Assembly: GCF_022095675.1 (NCBI RefSeq)
Contig: NZ_JAHYSG010000121.1
Coordinates: 1 to 35,584, forward strand
Length of the DNA stretch: 35,584 bases
DNA from: Dactylosporangium sp. AC04546
Lineage (GTDB): Bacteria; Actinomycetota; Actinomycetes; Mycobacteriales; Micromonosporaceae
Reading direction: 5' to 3'
Notes under the pieces: model-generated
What the model was told of the DNA's origin: nothing
What the model saw: the letters and a program-made list of their open reading frames with translations, nothing else
Databases searched by the model: none
Shown here: positions 1 through 7,434 of the stretch, piece after piece
Layout of the letters: every line of letters starts with the position of its first letter
How positions within the stretch are numbered: position 1 is the first letter of the stretch
Made by a program: the position numbers and the translations under genes

Positions 1-394
1 GCCCACCACCGGCCCAGCCCTCAGCCTCACGACCACCCAGAGCCTCCGAGCCTGAGGCACGGGCACCCAAAGCGCGAGAATCCAAAACCCCAGGGCCCAA
101 GGCATCGGAACCATCAGGCCCCGATCCACCGGGACTCGACGCGTCAGCGCGCAAGGCACCCGCAGGCGGCGCATCGGCAACCGGCGCCCCCGGCACGACG
201 TCGGCCCAGGGCGACCCGGACCCGGACTCCGGCCCGGCCCACGACGGCACCTCGGGTTTCCGGCGCTCCCGACCCACCCCGGCACGAGCCGGCCGCGCAT
301 CCGTCGCAGGCGGCGACAGCCATGGATTCGGCCCGTCATCGTTCTGCGCGTCGACCAACCAAGACGGCAGCGCGATATCGCCGTCGTCCGGCAT
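1..394 (-). CDS. recX: Probable RecX, N-terminal part (runs off the window)
   Basis: An open frame starts at ATG 394-392 after a strong ribosome site (GGAGGTG, about 6 nt upstream) and stays open to the window edge, giving 131 codons. The visible part is a low-complexity tail rich in Pro, Ala, Gly and Ser, with recurring Ser-x-Ala-Leu-Gly pieces and no recognisable domain. The RecX call rests on position: recX normally follows recA on the same strand, and this frame starts 122 nt after the recA stop. RecX proteins bind RecA filaments and limit their activity. Long disordered N-terminal extensions on actinobacterial RecX are plausible, but the conserved helical repeats would lie beyond the window. 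It could instead be an unrelated protein. Confidence 0.6.
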   Translation of the reverse strand, partial: MPDDGDIALPSWLVDAQNDDGPNPWLSPPATDARPARAGVGRERRKPEVPSWAGPESGSGSPWADVVPGAPVADAPPAGALRADASSPGGSGPDGSDALGPGVLDSRALGARASGSEALGGREAEGWAGGG

Positions 395-435
395 AACCTT
401 CACCTCCGGCCCCCGTAGCCAGCGCTCACCAGAGC

Positions 436-499
436 ACCGAGACCCGGTGCCGACTCGGCGCGGCTTGGCCCACGCCCGCCGGCACCGGGTGGTCTCGGT
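436..499 (-). other. Hairpin in the recA-recX gap
   Basis: Arms 436-451 (ACCGAGACCCGGTGCC) and 481-499 are complementary except for a 3-nt bulge on one side, with a loop of about 29 nt. The structure lies between the recA stop and the ribosome site of the next gene. No T-run follows on the minus strand, so it is more likely an attenuating or RNA-stabilising stem than a full terminator. Confidence 0.5.
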
Positions 500-516
500 C
501 GGCGATCAGCAGTCGA

Positions 517-1566
517 TCAGAAATCGACTGGAGCGGCCTCCGGGCCGCTGGCCGCGTCGGTGGCCTGGCCGACCCCGACGCCGAGCTTTTCCTTGATCTT
601 CTTCTCGATCTCGGCCGCCACGTCGGGGTTCTCGCGCAGGAACTTGCGCGAGTTCTCCTTGCCCTGGCCGAGCTGGTCTCCGTCGTACGTGTACCACGCG
701 CCGGACTTACGGATGATCGTCTGCTCGACGCCGACGTCGATGAGCGAGCCCTCGCGCGAGATGCCCTTGCCATACATGATGTCGAACTCGGCCTGCTTGA
801 ACGGCGAGGCCACCTTGTTCTTGACGACCTTGACGCGGGTGCGGTTGCCCACGACGTCGGTGCCGTCCTTCAGGCTCTCGATGCGGCGCACGTCGAGGCG
901 GACCGACGCGTAGAACTTCAGCGCGCGACCACCCGTCGTGGTCTCCGGGCTGCCGAACATGACGCCGATCTTCTCGCGCAGCTGGTTGATGAAGATCGCC
1001 GTGGTGCCCGAGTTGTTGAGGGCACCGGTGATCTTCCGCAGCGCCTGGCTCATGAGACGGGCCTGCAGGCCGACGTGGCTGTCGCCCATCTCGCCCTCGA
1101 TCTCGGCGCGCGGCACGAGCGCGGCGACCGAGTCGATGACGATGATGTCGAGCGCGCCGGACCGCACCAGCATGTCGACGATCTCGAGGGCCTGCTCACC
1201 GGTGTCCGGCTGGGAGACGAGCAGCGCGTCGGTGTCGACGCCGAGCGACTTGGCGTAGTCGGGGTCGAGCGCGTGCTCAGCGTCGATGAACGCCGCGATG
1301 CCGCCCTGCGCCTGCGCGTTGGCGATCGCGTGGAGCGCGACCGTCGTCTTACCGCTCGACTCCGGCCCGAAGACCTCGATCACCCGGCCGCGGGGAAGGC
1401 CGCCGATCCCGAGCGCCACGTCGAGGGCGATCGAGCCGGTCGGGATCACCGCCTGTGGGGCGATGACGCGCTCGCCGAGACGCATCACGGAGCCCTTGCC
1501 GAACTGCTTGTCGATCTGCGAGAGGGCGAGCGTGAGCGCCTTCTCCCGATCGGGTTGTACTGCCAT
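517..1566 (-). CDS. recA: Recombinase RecA
   Basis: RecA forms ATP-dependent filaments on single-stranded DNA. It carries out strand exchange in homologous recombination and triggers LexA self-cleavage. The 349-residue product has the usual actinobacterial length and no intein. Visible motifs are Walker A (GPESSGKT), the Walker B strand ([11 protein letters not shown]), the L2 region and the [13 protein letters not shown] segment. The C-terminus is short and ends in VDF. The frame is open 16 codons further upstream, but the ATG at 1566 has the typical N-terminus ([15 protein letters not shown]) and a GGGTGA ribosome site. A DUF3046 gene lies upstream and a probable recX downstream, as in other actinobacteria. 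Promoter elements are listed separately. Confidence 0.98.
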   Translation of the reverse strand: MAVQPDREKALTLALSQIDKQFGKGSVMRLGERVIAPQAVIPTGSIALDVALGIGGLPRGRVIEVFGPESSGKTTVALHAIANAQAQGGIAAFIDAEHALDPDYAKSLGVDTDALLVSQPDTGEQALEIVDMLVRSGALDIIVIDSVAALVPRAEIEGEMGDSHVGLQARLMSQALRKITGALNNSGTTAIFINQLREKIGVMFGSPETTTGGRALKFYASVRLDVRRIESLKDGTDVVGNRTRVKVVKNKVASPFKQAEFDIMYGKGISREGSLIDVGVEQTIIRKSGAWYTYDGDQLGQGKENSRKFLRENPDVAAEIEKKIKEKLGVGVGQATDAASGPEAAPVDF

Positions 1567-1620
1567 GTCCGTCACCCCTGGGTTCGCGGTCTTCGTCGGC
1601 GTTCGTTTGGTCACGCTGAC

Positions 1621-1643
1621 ACGCTAAGCGCCGGGTATGACAA
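1621..1643 (-). promoter_or_regulatory. RecA-NDp (PafBC-type) promoter of recA
   Basis: On the minus strand TTGTCA (1643-1638) is followed after exactly 11 nt by TAGCGT (1626-1621). This matches the actinobacterial LexA-independent damage promoter (TTGTCR, 11-nt spacing, TANNNT) that PafBC activates in mycobacteria. The GTG that usually follows TTGTCR is TAC here. The -10 ends about 55 nt before the recA ATG. Motif and spacing are seen; PafBC dependence is inferred. Confidence 0.65.
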
Positions 1644-1682
1644 AAACTGCCGCGGTGGCGCCCAACGAGTCTGGAGATTACC

Positions 1683-1696
1683 CGTACATCTGTACG
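1683..1696. promoter_or_regulatory. Candidate LexA-type operator upstream of recA
   Basis: CGTACATCTGTACG is an interrupted palindrome of two CGTACA half-sites around TC. It is symmetric like the Gram-positive SOS box (CGAAC, four bases, GTTCG) but differs at one symmetric position in each half (GTAC instead of GAAC/GTTC). It lies about 40 bp upstream of the RecA-NDp -35 element, between the DUF3046 stop and recA. Binding by LexA is an inference from position and symmetry. Confidence 0.4.
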
Positions 1697-1723
1697 ATCA
1701 ACACGTCGACACGCCAAAAAACC

Positions 1724-1924
1724 TCATCTGAGCCGGGCAGGAACACGCTCCGGATATGTGGCGACCACAGCCCGCCACACCACGGCGGTCTCCTCCCCGC
1801 CGGCGAGCGCCTCGTCGATCGTGCGGCCCCCGAGCTGGGAGAACACCTGATCGTGGGCAATGCTCCTCGCGTACCCGGCGCCGAACACCTGCTCCAGCCG
1901 CTGCCAGAAATCCGTCAAACGCAC
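1724..1924 (-). CDS. DUF3046 family protein
   Basis: This is a 66-residue soluble protein of unknown function. Its start (MRLTDFWQRLEQVFG), the central segment ending in LGGRTIDEALAGGE and the VWRAV motif are characteristic of DUF3046. The family is restricted to actinobacteria and typically lies directly upstream of recA, as here. The start is GTG at 1924, 9 nt after the stop of the upstream MFS gene, with no clear ribosome site, so translational coupling is possible. The recA control elements begin within 30 nt of its stop codon. No enzymatic motif is visible. The association with recA suggests, but does not show, a link to DNA repair. Confidence 0.85.
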   Translation of the reverse strand: MRLTDFWQRLEQVFGAGYARSIAHDQVFSQLGGRTIDEALAGGEETAVVWRAVVATYPERVPARLR

Positions 1925-1933
1925 GGCATCAAG

Positions 1934-3205
1934 TTAAGCAGCCGGCCGGCGCAGCACCATCGCCACCAACGGCACCACCACGATCGCGGCAACCCCCGTC
2001 AACGCCGGGTAACCGAACAGGTCCACGATGACGCCGGCCAGCGCACCGGCGGAGGCCCCGGCGACGCCCATCACGACGTCGGAGAGCCCCTGCACCCCGG
2101 CCCGCTGCTCCACCGGCACCGACTCGGTCAGCAGCGTCGAGCCGGCGACCATGGTGCAGCCCCACCCGAGGCCCAACAGGGCCAGGCCGATGGACAGCCG
2201 GACCGTGCTGTCGCCGGCGGTACCGCTGAAAAGGCAGGCAAGCAGGAGCACCCCGATGCCACCCAGGATCACCGGCCGGCGGCCGAAGCGGTCGGCCAGC
2301 CAGCCGATGACGGGCGACAACGCGTACATGCCGGTGATGTGGATGCTGATCACCAGCCCGACCACACGCAGCAGGTCCCCGTGCTCGTGGACGTAGTCCC
2401 CGATGTGGACGGGCGTCATCGACATCACGCCGACCATCACCATGTGCCCGACCGCGACGGACGCGACCCCGGCCCGCGCTCCGGGACGAGCCTGGACCGT
2501 CCGTATCGCCGTCCGCCACACACCACGCACCGGAGCCGCTTCCGATTTGTCCGCAATTTCGACCAGATTCCGCGCCGTCAGCAACGGATCCGGCCGCAAC
2601 AACACCAGCAACACAACAGCGGCCAGCACAAACACCACGAAACTGAACAAATACGGCCCGGCATACTCCGGGACACCGAACCGAGCCAGCCACCGGTCCG
2701 TCCACGGCGCCAGGTTCGGCCCCGCCACCGCGCCGAGCGTCGTCGCCCACACCACGATCCCCAGGTGCCGCGCCCGCCGGTCCGGCGCCGCCAGGTCCAC
2801 CGCTGCGTACCGCGACTGCAGGTTCGCCGCGCTCGACCCGCCGAACAGCAGCGTCCCTGTGAACAGCAGCGGCACGCTGTCCCACCACACCGCGGCCGCG
2901 ACGAGCAGCGCGCCGAGCGCCCCGAGGCTGTACGCGAACACGAGCCCGGGCCGCCGCCCACCGGTCCGCATGAGCCGCGTGGCCGGGATCGCGATCAGCG
3001 CGGCGCCGATCACGGCCGAGCTGCCGGCCAGGCCCGCGGCGGTCGGGCCGGCCATCGAGGCCGCGAGCAGCGCGCCGACGGAGACCCCGCTCGCCACGCC
3101 GAGGCCGCCGACGACCTGCATCGAGACCAGCAGGCCGAGCGTGCGGCGCTGTATTCGAGGGACGTCGGTGGCGGGCGGCGCGGCGAGTGTGGTCACGCAG
3201 GTCAT
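1934..3205 (-). CDS. MFS transporter (12-TM type)
   Basis: A 423-residue integral membrane protein with about 12 hydrophobic helices in two halves. The second half carries the loop GWLADRFGRRPVI, a typical MFS motif A; the equivalent loop of the first half is less conserved (RLMRTGGRRPGLV). A central cytoplasmic loop is visible around residues 205-230. It most resembles proton-driven drug or metabolite exporters; the substrate cannot be read from the sequence. The ATG at 3205 is used; an in-frame GTG three codons downstream is an alternative. It lies 32 nt after the HPr stop and 9 nt before the DUF3046 start, all on the minus strand, so it may be co-transcribed with either neighbour. Confidence 0.85.
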   Translation of the reverse strand: MTCVTTLAAPPATDVPRIQRRTLGLLVSMQVVGGLGVASGVSVGALLAASMAGPTAAGLAGSSAVIGAALIAIPATRLMRTGGRRPGLVFAYSLGALGALLVAAAVWWDSVPLLFTGTLLFGGSSAANLQSRYAAVDLAAPDRRARHLGIVVWATTLGAVAGPNLAPWTDRWLARFGVPEYAGPYLFSFVVFVLAAVVLLVLLRPDPLLTARNLVEIADKSEAAPVRGVWRTAIRTVQARPGARAGVASVAVGHMVMVGVMSMTPVHIGDYVHEHGDLLRVVGLVISIHITGMYALSPVIGWLADRFGRRPVILGGIGVLLLACLFSGTAGDSTVRLSIGLALLGLGWGCTMVAGSTLLTESVPVEQRAGVQGLSDVVMGVAGASAGALAGVIVDLFGYPALTGVAAIVVVPLVAMVLRRPAA

Positions 3206-3237
3206 CGTCGCGTACGCACCACGACCCGCACCACTCC

Positions 3238-3498
3238 TTACTCGGTGTTCTCCAGCATCGATACCACGGCCTTGACCGCCGCCTCGGCGTCGTCTCCGGT
3301 CCCGCGCACCATGACCGTCGATCCCGCCCGCGCTCCGAGCCCGATCACGGCGAGCACACTCTTCGCGTTGGCATTTTTCCCGTTATGGGAGATTTCAACG
3401 GTACTGCTGAAGCCCGAAACGACCCGAACAACCGCCGCGGCAGGGCGGGCATGCAGGTCGACGGGCAGGACGACGGGCAGCTCACAGCTTGCGGACAT
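3238..3498 (-). CDS. HPr-family phosphocarrier protein
   Basis: An 86-residue HPr. HPr takes a phosphate from PTS enzyme I on a conserved histidine and passes it on. The active-site signature LHARPAA is present near residues 15-21, and the regulatory Ser region appears as KSVLAVIGLGA near residue 46. The gene overlaps the 3' end of dhaM by 17 nt, so the two are translationally linked. That pairing suggests it is the phosphate donor for DhaM rather than for a sugar permease; no enzyme I or EIIB/C gene is in the window. It could also be the cell's general HPr. Confidence 0.9.
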   Translation of the reverse strand: MSASCELPVVLPVDLHARPAAAVVRVVSGFSSTVEISHNGKNANAKSVLAVIGLGARAGSTVMVRGTGDDAEAAVKAVVSMLENTE

Positions 3499-3874
3499 CG
3501 CGGGCCTCCACGGCCGCCTGCGTGACGGCGTCCAGGTCGGCCCCGGTGCTGGCCAGCACGGCCGCGGCGACCGCGCCCTCGACGAAGGGCGCGTCGACCA
3601 GCACCGCGTCGTTGGCGACCCGGTCCTCGAGCACGGTCTGCGCGGTGAGCACGGCGCTGCCCAGGTCGGTGAGCACCAGCACGCCGGCGCCCCGGTCGGC
3701 GCGGTCGATCGCCACCAGGATGCGGTCGTAGCTGGTGCCCAAGGCGCCGTCGTCGGTCCCGCCCGCCGCCTCGATCGGCACCTGCTCACCCGCCACCTGG
3801 ACGAGCATGTCCCGCAGCCCGTGCGCCAGCCGCTCACTGTGCGAAACGAGCACGATTCCCACCGGTTGCCCCAT
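3482..3874 (-). CDS. dhaM: DhaM, phosphotransfer subunit of dihydroxyacetone kinase
   Basis: A 130-residue EIIA-like protein of the mannose fold. It receives phosphate from HPr and re-phosphorylates the ADP bound to DhaL. The N-terminus [18 protein letters not shown] contains the phosphorylatable His at residue 12, and [11 protein letters not shown] and [15 protein letters not shown] are typical of the family. It is the short, single-domain form: the HPr and enzyme I domains fused to E. coli DhaM are absent, and HPr is encoded by the next gene. An upstream TTG is in frame, but the ATG at 3874 fits the family start. A TAGCAT hexamer sits 8 nt upstream, suggesting a leaderless transcript. It diverges from dhaK. 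Confidence 0.9.
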   Translation of the reverse strand: MGQPVGIVLVSHSERLAHGLRDMLVQVAGEQVPIEAAGGTDDGALGTSYDRILVAIDRADRGAGVLVLTDLGSAVLTAQTVLEDRVANDAVLVDAPFVEGAVAAAVLASTGADLDAVTQAAVEARDVRKL

Positions 3875-3918
3875 GTTGGGCAATGCTATGTGCCCGCCGT
3901 ACCGCCAAAATGACTGGC
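3875..3918. promoter_or_regulatory. Divergent dhaM / dhaK promoter region
   Basis: Only 44 nt separate the divergent start codons. On the minus strand TAGCAT (3888-3883) lies 8 nt before the dhaM ATG. On the plus strand CAAAAT (3906-3911) lies 7 nt before the dhaK ATG. No Shine-Dalgarno sequence is visible for either gene, which fits leaderless transcription in both directions. No regulator such as dhaR or dhaS is adjacent. Confidence 0.4.
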
Positions 3919-4917
3919 ATGAAGAAGTTCTTGAACGACCCCGCCGACGTCGTGCGGGAGGCGCTCGCCGGGGTGGCCGCCGCGCATCCGGAACTTCGCG
4001 TGGACCTCGACGAGCGGATCGTGGTGCGGGCCGAGGCGCCGCGGACCGGCAAGGTCGGGCTTGTGTCGGGCGGCGGGTCGGGGCACGAACCGCTGCACGG
4101 CGGGTTCGTCGGGCCGGGCATGCTCGACGCCGCGTGCCCGGGCGAGGTGTTCACGTCGCCGGTCCCCGACCAGATCGTCGCCGCCACCAAGGCCGTCGAC
4201 GGCGGCGCCGGAGTCGTGCACATCGTGAAGAACTACACGGGCGACGTCATGAACTTCGAACTGGCCGCGGAGCTCGCCGACGACGAGGGCATCCGGGTCG
4301 AGACGGTGCTCGTCGACGACGACGTCGCGGTCGAGGACTCGACGTGGACCGCGGGCCGCCGCGGCACCGGCGCCACGCTGCTGGTCGAGAAGATCGCCGG
4401 CGCGCTCGCCGAGGAGGGCGCATCGCTCGCGGAGGTCGCCGCCGCCGGCCGCCGCGTCAACGAGCTGTCCGCGTCGTTCGCCGTCGCGCTCACGGCCTGC
4501 ACCACGCCGGCGGCCGGCAAGCCCGGGTTCGACCTGCCCGCCGACGAGATCGAGGTCGGCGTCGGCATCCACGGCGAGCCCGGCCGCAGCCGGCAGAAGC
4601 TGCGTCCCGCGAAGGAGATCGCGGCGCTGATCACCGAGGCGATCCTGGCCGCCAAGCCGATCCCGTCCGGCGAGCGGGCAATCGTGCTGGTCAACGGGCT
4701 CGGCGCCACGCCTTTGATCGAGTTGTACCTGATGTTCGGCGAGATTTCGCGCCTGCTGCACGACGCCGGGGTCAGCATCGCGCGCTCCCTCGTCGGCAAC
4801 TACGTGACCAGCCTCGACATGGCCGGCCTGTCCCTGACGGTCTGCCGGGTCGACGACGAGCTGCTGCGGCTGTGGGACGCGCCGGTCCGCACGCCCGGCC
4901 TGCGCTGGGCGGCCTGA
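3919..4917 (+). CDS. dhaK: Dihydroxyacetone kinase substrate-binding subunit DhaK
   Basis: DhaK holds dihydroxyacetone in a covalent hemiaminal bond to a histidine while DhaL-ADP donates phosphate, giving dihydroxyacetone phosphate for glycolysis. The 332-residue product aligns with E. coli DhaK from the first residues ([18 protein letters not shown]). It has the GGGSGHEP loop (51-58, His56), [19 protein letters not shown], and GIHGEPG with His218, the covalent substrate residue. The C-terminus [13 protein letters not shown] is also typical. The ATG at 3919 is chosen by this alignment; earlier in-frame ATGs at 3883 and 3910 are less likely. dhaL starts 2 nt after the stop, so the two form an operon. 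Confidence 0.97.
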   Translation: MKKFLNDPADVVREALAGVAAAHPELRVDLDERIVVRAEAPRTGKVGLVSGGGSGHEPLHGGFVGPGMLDAACPGEVFTSPVPDQIVAATKAVDGGAGVVHIVKNYTGDVMNFELAAELADDEGIRVETVLVDDDVAVEDSTWTAGRRGTGATLLVEKIAGALAEEGASLAEVAAAGRRVNELSASFAVALTACTTPAAGKPGFDLPADEIEVGVGIHGEPGRSRQKLRPAKEIAALITEAILAAKPIPSGERAIVLVNGLGATPLIELYLMFGEISRLLHDAGVSIARSLVGNYVTSLDMAGLSLTVCRVDDELLRLWDAPVRTPGLRWAA

Positions 4918-4919
4918 GC

Positions 4920-5516
4920 ATGGACGCGGACCAGGCCCGCGCCTGGGTCGAGGGGATCGCCGCTGCCGTGCGCGAGCGGGCCGACGAGCTGACCCAGCTC
5001 GACGCCGCGATCGGCGACGGCGACCACGGCGTCAACCTCCGCCGCGGCTTCGACGCCGTCACCGAGGCGCTCGCCGGCGCCGAGCTCCCGACCGCCGGCG
5101 ACGTGCTGGTCAAGACCGGGATGACGCTCGTGTCCAAGGTCGGCGGGGCGTCCGGCCCTCTGTACGGTCAGGCCTTCCGCGCGATGGGCAAGGCGCTCCA
5201 GCAGGACGCCACGCTCGCGGAGGCGCTGCGGGCGGCGCTGGAGGCCGTGCAGAAGCTCGGCAAGGCCGTCCCCGGCGACAAGACGCTGGTCGACGTCCTG
5301 GTGCCGGCGGTGGAGTCGTTCGAGGCCACCGGCGACTTCGCGGCGGCGGCCCGGGCGGCGGACGACGGACTGCGCGCCACGGTGCCGCTGCAGGCCCGCA
5401 AGGGCCGTGCGTCGTACCTCGGCGAGCGCAGCATCGGCCACCAGGACCCGGGCGCCACCTCGATGTCGCTGGTCTTCGCGGCCCTCGCGGCTACAGCCCC
5501 AGACCCCGGCCGATGA
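4920..5516 (+). CDS. dhaL: Dihydroxyacetone kinase ADP-binding subunit DhaL
   Basis: DhaL carries tightly bound ADP that is phosphorylated by DhaM and passes the phosphate to DhaK-bound dihydroxyacetone. The 198-residue protein shows the Mg/ADP-binding aspartates in LDAAIGDGDHGVN (Asp28, Asp33, Asp35), the loop KVGGASGPLYG, and RKGRASYLGERSIGHQDPGA near the C-terminus. The length matches the family. It starts 2 nt after dhaK. Its last 26 nt overlap the 3' end of the convergent acyl-CoA dehydrogenase gene, leaving no room for a terminator between them. Confidence 0.96.
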   Translation: MDADQARAWVEGIAAAVRERADELTQLDAAIGDGDHGVNLRRGFDAVTEALAGAELPTAGDVLVKTGMTLVSKVGGASGPLYGQAFRAMGKALQQDATLAEALRAALEAVQKLGKAVPGDKTLVDVLVPAVESFEATGDFAAAARAADDGLRATVPLQARKGRASYLGERSIGHQDPGATSMSLVFAALAATAPDPGR

Positions 5517-6633
5517 TCTCCTTCATGATCTCCGTCGTCCCGCCGTAGATCGTCTGGACGCGGCTGTTCAGCCAGGCCTTGGCCACCGGGTACTCCAGCA
5601 TGAACCCGTACCCGCCGTGCAGCTGCACGCAGCGATCGGCCACCTTGTTCTGCAGCTCGGTCGTCCACCACTTGGCCTTGGCCGCGTCGGTGACCGAGAG
5701 CCGCCCCGCGTTCTGCTCGAGGATGCACGCGTTGAGGAAGGTCCGCGCGATCGTCACCTCGGTGTCCAGCTCGGCCAGCAGGAACCGGTTGTGCTGGAAC
5801 TTCCCGATCGGCCGCCCGAACGCCTCACGCGTCCGCGCGTACTCCAGCGTGATCCCGAGGATGTGCTCGGCCGCCGCGACCGCCGCGACGGCGATCCCGA
5901 GCCGCTCCCGCGGCAGGTTGGCCATGAGGTGGTAGAAGCCCTGGTTCTCCTGGCCGATCAGGTGGTCGGCCGGGATCCGGCAGTCGTCGAAGAACAGCTC
6001 GGCGGTGTCGTTGGCCTTGAGCCCGACCTTCTCCAGGCGCCGCCCCCGGCTGAACCCGGGCGTGCCCGTCTCGACCGCGAACAGGCTGATCCCGTGCGCC
6101 CCGCGCGCCGCGTCGGTCTTGGCCACGACGATCACCAGGTCGGCCATCTCGCCGTTGGTGATGAACGTCTTCTGCCCGTTGAGCACCCAGGAGTCCCCGT
6201 CGCGCACGGCGTGCGTCCGGATCCCCGCCAGGTCGGAGCCGGCCCCCGGCTCGCTCATCGCGATGGCGGTCACGATGTCACCGGAGCAGAACCCCGGCAG
6301 CCACCGCTTCTTCTGCTCGTCGGTCGCCAGCTCGGTCAGGTACGGCGCCACGACGTCGTTGTGCAGCCCGAACCCGAGTCCGGACGCACCCGCCGCCACG
6401 ATCTCCTCGACGAGCACGGCGTTGAAGCGGAAGTCGCGCTGCCCGCCACCCCCGTACGCCTCGTCGACGTCCATCCCGAGCAGCCCGGCGGCCCCGGCCT
6501 TCCGCCAGACGTCCCGGTCGACGATCCCCGCCTTCTCCCACTCGTCGTTGAACGGGACCGCCTCGCGGGCCAGGAACTCCTTGCACAGTTCCCGGAAGGC
6601 CTGATGCTCCGCCTCATACAGGTGCTGCTCCAT
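5491..6633 (-). CDS. Acyl-CoA dehydrogenase (FadE-type, LCAD-like)
   Basis: A 380-residue flavoenzyme expected to introduce the alpha-beta double bond into an acyl-CoA with FAD and electron-transfer flavoprotein. The substrate and flavin motif AMSEPGAGSDLAGI and the FAD segment VLNGQKTFITNG are clear. The late position used by MCAD reads IYGGTTEIMKE (Gly in place of the Glu of YEGT). A Glu is instead present in ITLEYARTRE (Glu264), the place used by long-chain and isovaleryl-type enzymes. So this is a complete LCAD-like enzyme rather than an inactive one. The substrate is unknown. It lies 34 nt downstream of the lipoprotein cluster and converges on dhaL. Confidence 0.93.
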   Translation of the reverse strand: MEQHLYEAEHQAFRELCKEFLAREAVPFNDEWEKAGIVDRDVWRKAGAAGLLGMDVDEAYGGGGQRDFRFNAVLVEEIVAAGASGLGFGLHNDVVAPYLTELATDEQKKRWLPGFCSGDIVTAIAMSEPGAGSDLAGIRTHAVRDGDSWVLNGQKTFITNGEMADLVIVVAKTDAARGAHGISLFAVETGTPGFSRGRRLEKVGLKANDTAELFFDDCRIPADHLIGQENQGFYHLMANLPRERLGIAVAAVAAAEHILGITLEYARTREAFGRPIGKFQHNRFLLAELDTEVTIARTFLNACILEQNAGRLSVTDAAKAKWWTTELQNKVADRCVQLHGGYGFMLEYPVAKAWLNSRVQTIYGGTTEIMKEIIGRGLGL

Positions 6634-6667
6634 GAGCGCAAGTGTGCGACGCGAGACACAGTCTCGC

Positions 6668-7396
6668 CTAGAGTCCCAGCATCCCGTACAGATGGTCCGG
6701 CAGCGGCTCCGCGCCCGTCGGCGCAGTCACGCTGACAGGCGCCCCGAAGTCCGAATAGGTGGCCTGCACCGTGTTGTCCGGAATGCTCACTTTCATGGAG
6801 ACCAGCCGCCCCTGCGAGTCGACGCCCGCCTCGAACGGCACCGCCTTGGCCGCGTCCCCGAGCTGCAGCACCCGGGCGATGTTGACCGGCCCCCAGGCCG
6901 CAACGCGCGTCATGTCGACGGTCCCGCTGAACCCGCTCCCGTTCTGCCGCACGTCACGCGTGGCCGCCACGAGCGCCTGCACCCCGGTGGGGTCCTCGAC
7001 GGCACTGATCCCGAGCGCCCCGGGCTTGGTCATCCGAGCCCGATCGACCTTGTACCACGTGTTCCCGTCGAACCCCGGCAGCGGCAACCCGGTCAGCCGC
7101 GTATACGGCAGCCCGCCGACAGACACCGTGTCGATCTTCAGGCTCGCCCCGTCCGAGCTCACGGCAACGGAGGCGTCCAGCAGATGGGCGATGGGATCGA
7201 TGGCACCCTGATACTTACCCTCGTTGGCGGTGACGCTGAACCGGTAGCTGCCGATCCCGAGCCCCGTCACACTGGCCGCCAGCCCGGTGGGCGAGGCGGA
7301 GGCGCCCGGAGTGGCCCTGGCTCCGTCGGACCCGGATCCAAACGAACACCCAGCGAGCGCCAACAGAGCAACGACCGCGACGAATGCCGACCTCAT
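6668..7396 (-). CDS. Lipoprotein 1 of a tandem paralogous trio
   Basis: A 242-residue secreted lipoprotein. A signal peptide ends in the lipobox LALAGC (Cys17) and is followed by a Ser/Ala/Thr-rich linker. The folded part shares landmarks with the next two genes: GLPLPGFDG before W-x-K-[VL]-D, a WGP segment, an AVPFEAGVDSQGRL-type strand pair and a final FGAPVSV. This pattern resembles the LppX/LprAFG (LolA-fold) lipid-carrier lipoproteins of mycobacteria, but that assignment is tentative. TACGCT lies 7 nt before the ATG, suggesting a leaderless transcript. It is separated by 38 nt from lipoprotein 2. Confidence 0.8.
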   Translation of the reverse strand: MRSAFVAVVALLALAGCSFGSGSDGARATPGASASPTGLAASVTGLGIGSYRFSVTANEGKYQGAIDPIAHLLDASVAVSSDGASLKIDTVSVGGLPYTRLTGLPLPGFDGNTWYKVDRARMTKPGALGISAVEDPTGVQALVAATRDVRQNGSGFSGTVDMTRVAAWGPVNIARVLQLGDAAKAVPFEAGVDSQGRLVSMKVSIPDNTVQATYSDFGAPVSVTAPTGAEPLPDHLYGMLGL

Positions 7397-7403
7397 CTGC
7401 CGC

Positions 7404-7409
7404 AGCGTA
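7404..7409 (-). promoter_or_regulatory. -10-like element of lipoprotein 1
   Basis: TACGCT (TANNNT class) on the minus strand lies exactly 7 nt before the ATG at 7396. No Shine-Dalgarno sequence is visible, so a leaderless transcript starting at the ATG is plausible. No -35 element was identified. Confidence 0.35.
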
Positions 7410-7434
7410 GACCCTGCCACCCGGGCGGCCGGGG

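Noticed and set aside
1637..3913. A 758-codon plus-strand open frame across recA upstream DNA, MFS, HPr and dhaM
   Set aside because: It is antisense to four recognised genes, rich in His/Arg/Pro/Asp as expected for the mirror of GC-rich coding DNA, and has no domain.
3735..4919. N-terminal extension of dhaL through dhaK in another frame
   Set aside because: The extension is an Arg-rich shadow of dhaK; DhaL homology starts at the ATG at 4920.
5491..6633. Inactivated acyl-CoA dehydrogenase because YEGT is YGGT
   Set aside because: Related LCAD enzymes have the same change and use a different glutamate, which is present.
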